A program made the translations under genes and the position numbers. Of a stretch of DNA of 64,000 bases, positions 51,570 to 59,269 are shown piece after piece (the first letter of the stretch is position 1; the number at the start of each line of letters is the position of its first letter). The notes under the pieces are model-generated. The model was not told where the DNA came from and did no database searches. It saw nothing but the letters and a program-made list of their open reading frames with translations. The DNA lies in assembly GCA_034432655.1 (NCBI GenBank), contig DAOUBP010000127.1:1-64000 (forward strand), written 5' to 3'. The DNA comes from DAOUBP01 sp034432655 (GTDB taxonomy: Bacteria > Chloroflexota > Anaerolineae > CG2-30-64-16).

Positions 51570-52574
51570 GTGGAAGCACTGGCAAAACGATTGATCGAGG
51601 CGTTCGGCGTCTCGGGCTACGAAGATGAGATCCGGGCCGTGATTCGCGCAGAGATCGCGCCCTACGTTCAGGAGATACGTGTGGATGCCCTGGGCAATCT
51701 GATCGCTCTGCGCAAAGGCACGGGGAGCGGCAAGCGCGTCATGCTGGCCGCGCACATGGATCAGATCGGCCTGATGGTCACGCACATTGATGAGAAGGGC
51801 TTCCTGCGCTTTGCGCCAGTGGGAGGCATTTTTGCGCCGGCCTCATGGGGCGCGCAGGTCCGCTTTGCCGACGGCACGGTGGCCACCGTGGGGCTGGATG
51901 GCCGCTTCGACTGGCGCCACGAGGTGCCTTCGCTGCGCGACATGTTCCTGGATGTGGGCGCCACGAGCAAGGATCAGGTGAAGCAGAAGGTGGGCGACGT
52001 GGCCGTGTTCTGGCCGGGTTTTGTGGCCCAGGGGGATGCCTGGTTCTCGCCCAATCTGGATGATCGGGCCGGCTGTATCGCCCTGGTACAGCTACTGCAC
52101 GATCTGCAAGGCGCCGAGATCGCGCACGACGTCTATGCCGTCTTCACCACCCAGGAGGAGATCGGCCCGCGCGGGGCGGCCACCTCGGCCTACGCCATCG
52201 AGCCAGACCTGGCCATTGCGTTGGATGTGACCGACACCGGGGATGTACCTTATGCCACCCCGGCCATGGAAGTGTATTTGGGCCGCGGGCCGGCCATCAA
52301 GGTGCAGGACGCCGGTATGATCAGCCATCCGGGCCTCAACCGGTTGCTCAGCGCGGCAGCCGAGGCCGAAGGCATCCCCTATCAGCTTGAGGTGCTGCAG
52401 GGCGGCACCACCGACGCCTATGCCATCCAGGTGGCCCGTGCCGGCGTGCCGGCGACCGCCATCTCTTTCCCCAGCCGGCACATCCACACGCCGTCGCAGA
52501 TCGTCAACCGGCGGGACGTCGAGGGGGCGGTGCGCCTGTTGCGCGCGTTCCTGGCGCGGCCGATCGCGCTGTGA
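51570..52574 (+). CDS. M42 family metallo-aminopeptidase, paralog 3
   Basis: 334 aa, starting with GTG (AGGAGATG upstream). MLAAHMDQIGLMV, NLDDRAGCIALVQL, TTQEEIGPRGAATS, IALDVTDTGD and PSRHIHTPSQIVN form the complete M42 metal and catalytic set; the first motif has Gln instead of Glu after the Asp. It is the shortest paralog. The three genes lie in one rightward run and could form hetero- or distinct homo-TET complexes with different specificity. Confidence 0.92.
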   Translation: MEALAKRLIEAFGVSGYEDEIRAVIRAEIAPYVQEIRVDALGNLIALRKGTGSGKRVMLAAHMDQIGLMVTHIDEKGFLRFAPVGGIFAPASWGAQVRFADGTVATVGLDGRFDWRHEVPSLRDMFLDVGATSKDQVKQKVGDVAVFWPGFVAQGDAWFSPNLDDRAGCIALVQLLHDLQGAEIAHDVYAVFTTQEEIGPRGAATSAYAIEPDLAIALDVTDTGDVPYATPAMEVYLGRGPAIKVQDAGMISHPGLNRLLSAAAEAEGIPYQLEVLQGGTTDAYAIQVARAGVPATAISFPSRHIHTPSQIVNRRDVEGAVRLLRAFLARPIAL

Positions 52575-52584
52575 ATGCACCCGT

Positions 52585-52648
52585 CCCCCTTTGCCCCTGC
52601 CTGCACCGCTCAGCGGCGTGGGCAGGGGCAAACCTCAAAAAAGGGGGT
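52585..52648. repeat. CCCCTTTTTGAGGTTT intergenic repeat, copy 2 (inverted)
   Basis: Reverse-orientation relative of 21745-21800: TTTGCCCCTGCC...GGGCAGGGGCAAA stem around CGCTCAGCGGCG, then AACCTCAAAAAAGGGGG. It lies between converging genes and can form a long stem, so it may terminate the M42 transcript. Confidence 0.6.
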
Positions 52649-52736
52649 TTTGCGGCCACTTCCCCGCAAAAGAAAGGCTTTCGCCCCCTTCTCCTCTGCA
52701 TCGCGGGGACAAGGGGGGCCGGGGGATGAGAGGGCG

Positions 52737-52750
52737 ATTATCCGGATAAT
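52737..52750. other. 14-bp perfect palindrome
   Basis: ATTATCCGGATAAT, directly before the 3' end of the minus-strand membrane protein gene. Possible binding site or chance; no copy elsewhere was noticed. Confidence 0.35.
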
Positions 52751-52763
52751 TCTACAAACTTCA

Positions 52764-54785
52764 TCATCTTATCGCCCACCAGACGACAACCACCATCAAC
52801 ACCAGCAGCAGCGCCATCCCCCCTGCCGCCCAGGCCAGGCGTTCATACCGCCAAACGTGTGCTTCGACGGCCAGGCGCGGTGTGTCCCCCGGGGCCAGCT
52901 CCCACGCACGCGACAGGTCGGAGATCCCCAGCGTCACGCGGTAGACGACGCGGCTGTGCGCGGCCAGCAGGCGCCAGGCAGCCGCGTCACCGGCCCACAA
53001 ACCGCCTTGTACCCGTGCCAGCCGGGCGGTGATCGTTGTGCCCTCGGTCGCACTTGCGGCTGCCGCAGCGGTCGTCAATGCCTGGCTGTGTCGCGCCCAG
53101 GCCTCCTGCGCAGGGCTCAGGTCGAGGGATTCGACAACCCGTTCGGTGATGAGGAACGGCTGCTGCGTGATCTGCCAGGTGTGCTCGGAAGGTCTGAGCG
53201 CCGCGGTCAGGAGCGCCAGTTCGGGGATGTGGGCCAGCGCTTCGGCCGCCCTGGCCTGGGTCGCCAGCAGCTCCGCCGGGCTCGCATCAGCCAGGGTGAA
53301 GGCCAGCCGGTCCCGCTCTACGGTGGCCTGGACAACTCCGGCCAGGGCAGCGGCTGTCTGAGCCAGGAGTGTGCGCACTGCCGTCGGCTCACCCACGGCC
53401 TGAACTTCGAAGCGTTTGGCGGCCGGCCTGGCGGCGATGGTGATCAGGATCTGCTGGATGCGCGGGGCCGGCGCACCCGGGGCAGCCACGGCGTCGGCGC
53501 CGAACGCCCCGGCGATCAGCTGCGCGGCCTTCGCCCGGTCCCCCTGGGCCAACGCGGCCTCGGCCTGTGCCAGCGCGGCGAGCTGCACCTGCGTCTCGGC
53601 TGAGGGGCGGCCAGCCGGCGTAGCCAGGGCAGCCAGCCGTGCTTCGTGCTCCTGTAGCGCCAGCAGGTCGCCGCGCTCCCGGGCCAACACGGCCAGCCGG
53701 CGGCGGACGCGAGTTGCCGCCTCCCGTACGTCCGCGTCTTCGGCGCGCAACGCCAGGGCCGTGTCCAGTTCAACTGCTGCGGCCTGGAGGTAAAAAAGGG
53801 CATCCTCCGTCTCTTGCAGCCGGTCGGCCCTGGCCTGATAGAACTGTGCGAGCCGCAGCCTGGCGGCCGCCACGTCGGCCGGCGTCGCCTCAGGGCCGGG
53901 GTCAGCCAGGCCGGCCTGCAACGCTGCCACCGCCGCAGGGAAGAACCGCTCGAAATATCCTTGGCTCTGGAAGATCGGGGGGGCCAGGTTGGCCAGCCGC
54001 CAGTAGTGTTCGGCCAGCGCCTGTCGGGCTGCCAGGCCGGCCCCTGGCATGGCCGCGCGACGTGCCTCTTCCAGTTCGGCCCATCGGCCGGGGGCCACAA
54101 ACGCTATGCCCACGTTTTGGCTCACCCTGGTGTTCTCCCAATGCCAGGTCAGCTCGTCGTCCTGGCGCGTGCGTGGGGCAGGCGCGACCCCCAACAACTG
54201 GCCGGTTGCCAGGGGCGGCTCGAAGCGGACTGTCACGCGCAACGACTCGGGCCGGCCGCTCCATTTGGCGGTTTCCGCCAGGAAGTAGGCAAACGAAGCC
54301 AGGCCATCACGCACCGGCAGCGCCTGGCGGTAGTTGATCCGCAGGCCAGCCGCGCCCCGTGCCGGCACGGTGATCACTGTGGAGGCTCTGACCTGCTCCG
54401 AGCCTTCCCGGGGTGGGAGGAGGGTTAGCGCCAGCGGGGTGCGCTCCAGGGTTACTTCCAGCCTCTCGGGCAAGGCTGCCGGTGCCAGCTGCGGCCCGGG
54501 CAGGGCAACCGGCATGACCACGGCCCCTTTGCCCGGGTTGTAAAGGTAGATCCAGATGCGCGTCTCGGCCCACACGACACCTGACTCTTGACGGATGACG
54601 GCGTCCACCGTCTGGGCGCGCAACTGTACCCCGCGCGTCTGGCCGTCGGCCGGCAGCACGGTGATCGAGGCCGTGCCGGCCTCCTCGGCGCGGACGGGGC
54701 CGGTCAGGGCCAGCCAGAGGAGGCAACACAGCGGCAGAACGCTCAACACGTTCACGACACGCGCCGTATGCCGCGCCGGCCGCAT
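52764..54785 (-). CDS. Exported/membrane protein with helical repeat region and C-terminal anchor
   Basis: 673 aa if started at the ATG at 54785, which gives a clean signal peptide (MRPARHTARVVN, hydrophobic VLSVLPLCCLLWLAL, cleavage after PVRA). Starts at 54857 or 54893 are possible but none has a good SD. The N-terminal third (residues about 40-230) is beta-rich, with VVWAETRIWIYLYNPGKGAV. The middle (about 240-450) is Ala/Arg/Leu-rich and helical, like TPRs. One membrane segment lies at the very C-terminus (MALLLVLMVVVVWWAI). It thus sits outside the membrane with both ends anchored or cleaved. Function unknown. Confidence 0.65.
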   Translation of the reverse strand: MRPARHTARVVNVLSVLPLCCLLWLALTGPVRAEEAGTASITVLPADGQTRGVQLRAQTVDAVIRQESGVVWAETRIWIYLYNPGKGAVVMPVALPGPQLAPAALPERLEVTLERTPLALTLLPPREGSEQVRASTVITVPARGAAGLRINYRQALPVRDGLASFAYFLAETAKWSGRPESLRVTVRFEPPLATGQLLGVAPAPRTRQDDELTWHWENTRVSQNVGIAFVAPGRWAELEEARRAAMPGAGLAARQALAEHYWRLANLAPPIFQSQGYFERFFPAAVAALQAGLADPGPEATPADVAAARLRLAQFYQARADRLQETEDALFYLQAAAVELDTALALRAEDADVREAATRVRRRLAVLARERGDLLALQEHEARLAALATPAGRPSAETQVQLAALAQAEAALAQGDRAKAAQLIAGAFGADAVAAPGAPAPRIQQILITIAARPAAKRFEVQAVGEPTAVRTLLAQTAAALAGVVQATVERDRLAFTLADASPAELLATQARAAEALAHIPELALLTAALRPSEHTWQITQQPFLITERVVESLDLSPAQEAWARHSQALTTAAAAASATEGTTITARLARVQGGLWAGDAAAWRLLAAHSRVVYRVTLGISDLSRAWELAPGDTPRLAVEAHVWRYERLAWAAGGMALLLVLMVVVVWWAIR

Positions 54786-54885
54786 CCGGGCGGATGAAAA
54801 CCTTCGTAGCAACAGCCTTAGCCGTTCAGCCCACCCCAGGACGGCCGAAGCCGGCATTACAAAGGAAAGGATTCTCAGGACAGTA

Positions 54886-54914
54886 ACTTGCATTATGGTG
54901 CCGATTCTGGTATC
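54886..54914 (+). promoter_or_regulatory. Promoter of the small protein gene at 54952
   Basis: TTGCAT (54886-54891), 17-bp spacer, TATCCT (54909-54914), 37 nt before the ATG. Confidence 0.5.
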
Positions 54915-54951
54915 CTCAGACCACTTTACGTCTGCGGAAGGATAGGACGCC

Positions 54952-55251
54952 ATGGTCAAGCTTCTTATGAAGTGGGATATCAAGACCGGACACGAGCAAT
55001 CATACTTCGAATTCGTGATGCAGGAATTTGCGCCCGGCTTGATGCGCCTGGGCCTGCAGCCGACCGAGGCCTGGTACACCGTTTACGGCAAGGGCCCACA
55101 GATCTTGACCGGCGTTGTCACCGATGACCTGGAGACTATGCGCAGCATTTTGAACAGCAAGGAGTGGCGAGAACTTCACCAGCGCCTGATGGCCTACGTG
55201 ACCAACTATGACCAGAAGATCGTCCGGGCCACGGGACGCTTTCAGCTTTAG
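54952..55251 (+). CDS. Small alpha/beta protein, dimeric ferredoxin-like barrel type
   Basis: 99 aa. VKLLMKWDIKTGHEQSYFEF at the N-terminus, GLQPTEAWYTVYGKGPQIL in the middle and LNSKEWRELHQRLMAYVTNY near the end fit the stress-responsive A/B-barrel/ABM pattern of small dimeric enzymes or sensors. No cofactor residues can be named. AAGGA lies upstream. It is monocistronic. Confidence 0.65.
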   Translation: MVKLLMKWDIKTGHEQSYFEFVMQEFAPGLMRLGLQPTEAWYTVYGKGPQILTGVVTDDLETMRSILNSKEWRELHQRLMAYVTNYDQKIVRATGRFQL

Positions 55252-55321
55252 AAAAGTTCCAGCTCTTGTGCTCTGTTCAGAGCCCGGGTCCTGCTTTGAA
55301 ACCCGGTCTCACTTTTTCCCC

Positions 55322-56068
55322 TCATCTCCTGAGCAGGGCAGGCCCGAGGCGGTCCAGGACGCGATAAACGGCTGTCTCGTCCGTCACGTTTTGGGTGAGC
55401 AGGAAGAGGTCGGCATCAGCAGTGTAACCCCAATCGTGCAGTACCCCTTCGATGTTGCCTGTTTTGTGGTAGAAGTCCACGGTGTCGCGCGGGATGTTGC
55501 GCAGCCATAGCCCCAAGTCATCGCACGCTAGCAGCATCGGCTCGATCCAGGCGCGCTCCGCTGCTGTGAGCGCATCGCGCAAGGCAAACAGGTGCACGCA
55601 ATCGCGCGCCGAGATCCAGTTTTCTCTGCCCTCTGCTCGCGCGGCGTAGTCCATCAGTTTGCGCTCGACGCGCGTGTCTTGCAGCCCTAACGGCCCCCGG
55701 AAGACCTCGTTCAGCCGTTCGATCCCGATGCGCCGGATCACCAGGTTGGTGCACAGGTTGTCGGAGAGCGCAATCATCAAGAGCAGGACGTCGTGAAACG
55801 GCAGGCGCCGCGTCCGCAGCAGCCACGATAATCCTGCGCCCCCTACCTGTGGCTCCAGGTCCAGTTCGCACATCTCCTCCCGGTTGACGCGGCCCAGGCG
55901 TTCGAGATAGGCCCAGGCGAACAGGATGGGCACCTTGATGATGGAGGCCGCCAGGAAGCGCTCCCGGTTCTGCAGCAACAGCGGTTCGCCGGCGCGCGGC
56001 CGGTAGTAGAAAGCGTAGTCACAGTTGAGCGTGGCGAGCGTTTCGCGGATCAGGTCGGATGTGTGCAA
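55322..56068 (-). CDS. Class A beta-lactamase-fold serine hydrolase without signal peptide
   Basis: 248 aa, TTG start. Motifs of the penicilloyl serine transferase fold: SxxK at Ser42-Lys45 (AASIIKVP), SDN 102-104 (ALSDNLCTN), R-x-E-x-x-L at 133-138 with Glu135 in the place of class A Glu166 (the usual Asn170 is Met139), and KTG at 202-204 (HKTGNIEGV). A true periplasmic lactamase would carry an export signal; none is present, so it is probably a cytosolic hydrolase or esterase. No antibiotic-resistance claim is made. Confidence 0.8.
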   Translation of the reverse strand: MHTSDLIRETLATLNCDYAFYYRPRAGEPLLLQNRERFLAASIIKVPILFAWAYLERLGRVNREEMCELDLEPQVGGAGLSWLLRTRRLPFHDVLLLMIALSDNLCTNLVIRRIGIERLNEVFRGPLGLQDTRVERKLMDYAARAEGRENWISARDCVHLFALRDALTAAERAWIEPMLLACDDLGLWLRNIPRDTVDFYHKTGNIEGVLHDWGYTADADLFLLTQNVTDETAVYRVLDRLGPALLRR

Positions 56069-56091
56069 AGCTCAACCTCATTTTGCAACGG

Positions 56092-56152
56092 GATCGAGCC
56101 TTTCGGCGGTCTGGCGCTCAGACAAAGCCACCGGCTAAGGCCTCGAGTCCGG
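56092..56152. repeat. Interspersed inverted repeat, copy 6
   Basis: GATCGAGCCTTTCGGCGGT (56092-56110) and ACCGGCTAAGGCCTCGAGTCC (split at 56130-56150), a diverged copy. The right arm runs into the CitE-like gene and supplies its TAG stop at 56135. Confidence 0.65.
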
Positions 56153-57028
56153 GAGATGAGTTGAAGTCAGCGCCAGGATGCGTTTCGCCCGCGCGACGTG
56201 CGGCGCCTCGATAAGCTGGCCGTCCAGCAAGGCCGCGCCCAGGGCGCTCTCGTCGCCACCGGGCACCAGGGCCAGGACCCGCTCTGCCCAGGTCACCTGT
56301 TCTGGCGTGGGTGAGAAGGCGGCGTTGATGATCGCCACCTGATTCGGGTGAATGGCCGATTTGCCCGTAAAGCCCAGATCGCGGGCCAGCGCCGCGCTGC
56401 GGGCCAGCCCCTGCAGATCCTGGATGTTCATGTGTGGCGTGTCAATGGCGTCCGCCCCGGCGGCGCGCGCGGCCAGCACCACCTGGCAGGCGGCGTGTAA
56501 CAAGATGCCTTGCCCCGGCGTCGGCGCGCAGTTCAGGTCTTCGGCCAGGTCATTGGCGCCGAAGATCAGCGCGCTCACGCGCGGATCGCACGCGGCGACC
56601 TCTGCGGCCGCGACGACGCCCGCGGCCGATTCGATCATGCACATCAGCTTGATGCGGCCCGCCGGCAGTCCGGCCTCCGCTTCGAGCCGGGCCACCGCCG
56701 CTGCGACCGCGCGGGCCTCGCCGGCCGAGTTGACCTTGGGCAGCAGGATCGCGTCCGGCCCGGCCGGCACGATCGCTGCCAGATCACGCTGGCCGACCTC
56801 CGTCGCCGGCGAGTTGATCCGCACGATGACCTCGACCCCGGTGAAGTCCAGCGTGGTCAGGGCATGCACGACAGCCGCGCGGGCGCTATCCTTGTTGGCC
56901 GGCGCGACCGCGTCCTCCAGGTTGAGGATCAGGCCATCGGCCCCGCGGCCGGGCGCCTTGGCCAGCATCGTCTCTTTGTCGCCGGGCACGTAGAGCAGGC
57001 TGCGGCGGAGTGTGGTTTTTGGGGCCAT
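56135..57028 (-). CDS. HpcH/HpaI aldolase / citrate lyase beta-like (CitE) CoA-ester lyase
   Basis: 297 aa TIM barrel. SLLYVPGDKETMLAKAPGRG, LNLEDAVAPANKDSAR, VIVRINSP (substrate Arg), LMCMIESAAGVVAA (metal Glu) and FGANDLAEDLN (metal Asp) are the CitE/malyl-CoA lyase motifs. It cleaves or forms a beta-hydroxyacyl-CoA such as citramalyl- or malyl-CoA with Mg2+. No other pathway gene is close, so the substrate is open. The last residues (LPDSRP) and the stop come from a palindromic repeat. Confidence 0.85.
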   Translation of the reverse strand: MAPKTTLRRSLLYVPGDKETMLAKAPGRGADGLILNLEDAVAPANKDSARAAVVHALTTLDFTGVEVIVRINSPATEVGQRDLAAIVPAGPDAILLPKVNSAGEARAVAAAVARLEAEAGLPAGRIKLMCMIESAAGVVAAAEVAACDPRVSALIFGANDLAEDLNCAPTPGQGILLHAACQVVLAARAAGADAIDTPHMNIQDLQGLARSAALARDLGFTGKSAIHPNQVAIINAAFSPTPEQVTWAERVLALVPGGDESALGAALLDGQLIEAPHVARAKRILALTSTHLPDSRP

Positions 57029-57148
57029 AGTGTCTTTGTCTCAAGCTATGTCGAAGGATGATCGGCGCGGATGTAGTATAACGCACCGTCCGTTGTGATG
57101 CAATCCTTCGAGACACGCTGCGGCGGGTGCGTCTCCGAATCGGGGTTC

Positions 57149-57177
57149 TTGGGCGCTTCCGTCAGCCGTGCTATACT
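57149..57177 (+). promoter_or_regulatory. Promoter of the DUF427 gene
   Basis: TTGGGC (57149-57154), 17-bp spacer, TATACT (57172-57177), 40 nt before the start. Confidence 0.6.
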
Positions 57178-57217
57178 GGCAGCATGCCAGGCAAATTGCA
57201 CGTGTTCGGAGTATGTC

Positions 57218-57718
57218 ATGAGGCCCTCCAAATCACTTCCGCCGGTCCCGCCCGGCAAGGAATCGGTGTGGGACTATCCGCGGCCCCCGCGCGTTGAAGA
57301 GACCCCCCGGCACATCCGGGTCATCTTCAACGGCGTGGTGATTGCCGACACGACACGCGCTCTGCGCGTGCTGGAGACCAGTCATCCACCCACCTACTAC
57401 ATCCCGCCGGAGGACATCCGCATGGCGCATCTGCGGCCCAGCCAGCGGCGCAGTTTCTGTGAGTTTAAGGGCCAGGCCAGTTACTACGATGTGACGGTCG
57501 GTGACCGCATCGCCGAGGACGCGGCCTGGTGCTATGAACGGCCGGCGCGCGGCTACGAGCGCATCGCCGGCTATGTCGCGTTCTATGCTTCGCGCATGGA
57601 CGCGTGCTATGTGGATGATGAGCAGGTCGTGGCGCAGCCGGGTGACTTCTACGGCGGCTGGATCACCTCGGAGATCGTGGGGCCGTTCAAGGGCGGGCCG
57701 GGCACCTGGGGTTGGTGA
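57218..57718 (+). CDS. DUF427 domain protein
   Basis: 166 aa from the ATG at 57218, GGAG six nt upstream. The DUF427 core is visible: RHIRVIFNGVVIADTTRALR, LETSHPPTYYIPPEDIRM, CEFKGQASYYDV, and the final VAFYASRMDACYVDDEQVV. Members are small cytosolic proteins without assigned function. The gene is followed 28 nt later by array C. Confidence 0.88.
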   Translation: MRPSKSLPPVPPGKESVWDYPRPPRVEETPRHIRVIFNGVVIADTTRALRVLETSHPPTYYIPPEDIRMAHLRPSQRRSFCEFKGQASYYDVTVGDRIAEDAAWCYERPARGYERIAGYVAFYASRMDACYVDDEQVVAQPGDFYGGWITSEIVGPFKGGPGTWGW

Positions 57719-57746
57719 TGGCGACGCCCGCGTGCGGGCAGTTGCC

Positions 57747-57951
57747 GGGGGCGCAATGAATTTCGCCTTACGGCGATCAGTGTATCAGGGGGCGCAATGA
57801 ATTTCGCCTTACGGCGATCAGTGTATCAGGGGGCGAAATGAATTTCGCCTTACGGCGATCAGTGTATCAGGGGGCGAAATGAATTTCGCCTTACGGTGAT
57901 CAATGTATCAGGGGGCGAAATGAATTTCGCCTTGCGGTGATCAATGGATGC
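57747..57951. repeat. Tandem palindrome array C (five 41-bp units)
   Basis: Units start at 57747, 57788, 57829, 57870 and 57911. Each has GGGGGCGAAATGAATTTCGC (first two: GCGCAATGAATTTCGC) followed by CTTACGGCGATCAGTGTATCA or a variant. The palindromic core is GCGAAATGAATTTCGC. The last unit has changed to GATCAATGGATGCA and contains the start ATG (57944) of the DUF58 gene. Confidence 0.95.
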
Positions 57952-59254
57952 AGTTGATGCCGTCGAACGTCGGTTGCGCGTCGCCACTCCGTGGCCCTTC
58001 ATCGCCTGGGTCGCTTTGCTGGCCATGCAGATCATCAGCCCGGATCCGGCGTGGAGCTGGCCACTGGTGGGGCTCGGTGCGCTCATTGCCCTTTCTTACG
58101 GCTACGCGCGTGTCTTGCGGGATGGGGTGACCGGCCAGCGCCAGACCCTGGGCACCTGGGTCGTCGCCGGGGATCGCCTGGCGGAGCGCTTTACGCTGAC
58201 CAACGCCGGCCCGCTGCCGGTCCTGTGGGCGCGGGTGGTAGACGCTTCGGACGTGCCGGGCTACCGGGTGGATCGGGTGGAAACGGTCCCTGCCCAAGGA
58301 CAGCGCGAGTGGACAACGGCAGGTGTCTGTCAGCGCCGCGGGGTGTTCCGCCTGGGGCCGTGGGCCCTGGAGCTGGCGGACCCGGCCGGGCTTTTTCGGG
58401 TGGAGCAGCGTTACCCAGCCACGACGACCATCATGGTCTATCCCCGAGCGTCTTTTTTGCCCCACATCGAACTCCCGCGCGGTCGGGCAGCCGGCCGCGC
58501 CAGCTCCTCACAGCGGGCGGTGGAGGAAACGGTACTGGTCGGCGGGACGCGAGCTTACCTGCCCGGGGATCCATTGCGCCATATCGCCTGGCGCAGCACG
58601 GCCCGGCACGATGCGCTGATGGTGCATGAATTCGATCATGAGCCCTCCGGCGACCTCTGGCTGGTGGTGGATCTGGACGCCGGGGTGCAGGCCGGCCGCG
58701 ATGCCGAGGCGACCCAGGAGTACGCGGTGATCCTCGCCGCCTCGCTGGCCGCGCGTTTCCTCCGCCAGGGTGAGCGGCGAGCAGTAGGCCTGGTGGCCTC
58801 GGGCCGCCACCCCGTCCTGTTGCCCCCCAGTCGCGGCCAGGCGCAGCTTTGGCGGGTGTTGCAGGCGCTGGCCGAAGCGGAACCCGCTCCGGGCAGGCCG
58901 TTCGATCTGCTGTTGCAGCAATCGGCTCCCAACCTGGGCAGCGGCCGCACCCTGGTGCTCCTGACCCCCTCGCAGGATCCCGGCTGGGTGGCGCAGTTGC
59001 TGCCCCTCATACGGCGGGGCAATGCGCCGACGGCCGTCTTGTTGGATGCCACCACTTTTGACCCGCCGGCCGGCGACACGGCGGCGCTGGCCGGCCTGCG
59101 GGGACTGCTGGCAGAACAGCGCGTCCCCAGCATCGTGGTGGCCCAGGGTTTCCCCTTCCGGCCGGTGGAGCGTCTCCGTCGGCGGCGAGAGGAGATGAAG
59201 GTGTTGGCGGGCACCGGCCGGGTGATCCCGGTCCAGGTGGAAGAGGAAGTGTGA
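57944..59254 (+). CDS. DUF58 domain membrane protein
   Basis: 436 aa. Two short membrane segments (about 18-32 and 40-55) followed by a beta region and the DUF58/vWA-like signature GGTRAYLPGDPLRHIAWRST with ARHDALMVHEFDHEP. The C-terminal part is a vWA-like fold with LVVDLDAG. DUF58 proteins usually work with MoxR AAA ATPases and transglutaminase-like partners; a moxR is not in the window, but the transglutaminase gene follows by 15 nt. The start codon lies in the last unit of array C, with no good SD. Confidence 0.85.
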   Translation: MDAVDAVERRLRVATPWPFIAWVALLAMQIISPDPAWSWPLVGLGALIALSYGYARVLRDGVTGQRQTLGTWVVAGDRLAERFTLTNAGPLPVLWARVVDASDVPGYRVDRVETVPAQGQREWTTAGVCQRRGVFRLGPWALELADPAGLFRVEQRYPATTTIMVYPRASFLPHIELPRGRAAGRASSSQRAVEETVLVGGTRAYLPGDPLRHIAWRSTARHDALMVHEFDHEPSGDLWLVVDLDAGVQAGRDAEATQEYAVILAASLAARFLRQGERRAVGLVASGRHPVLLPPSRGQAQLWRVLQALAEAEPAPGRPFDLLLQQSAPNLGSGRTLVLLTPSQDPGWVAQLLPLIRRGNAPTAVLLDATTFDPPAGDTAALAGLRGLLAEQRVPSIVVAQGFPFRPVERLRRRREEMKVLAGTGRVIPVQVEEEV

Positions 59255-59269
59255 GAGGGAGCTGGCTCT

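Noticed and set aside
55322..56068. Antibiotic-resistance beta-lactamase
   Set aside because: No signal peptide, TTG start and altered Asn170 position; no resistance context.
8270..57951. CRISPR array interpretation of the three palindrome arrays
   Set aside because: The spacers within each array are nearly identical, unit lengths are 37-49 bp with internal palindromes, and no cas genes are present.
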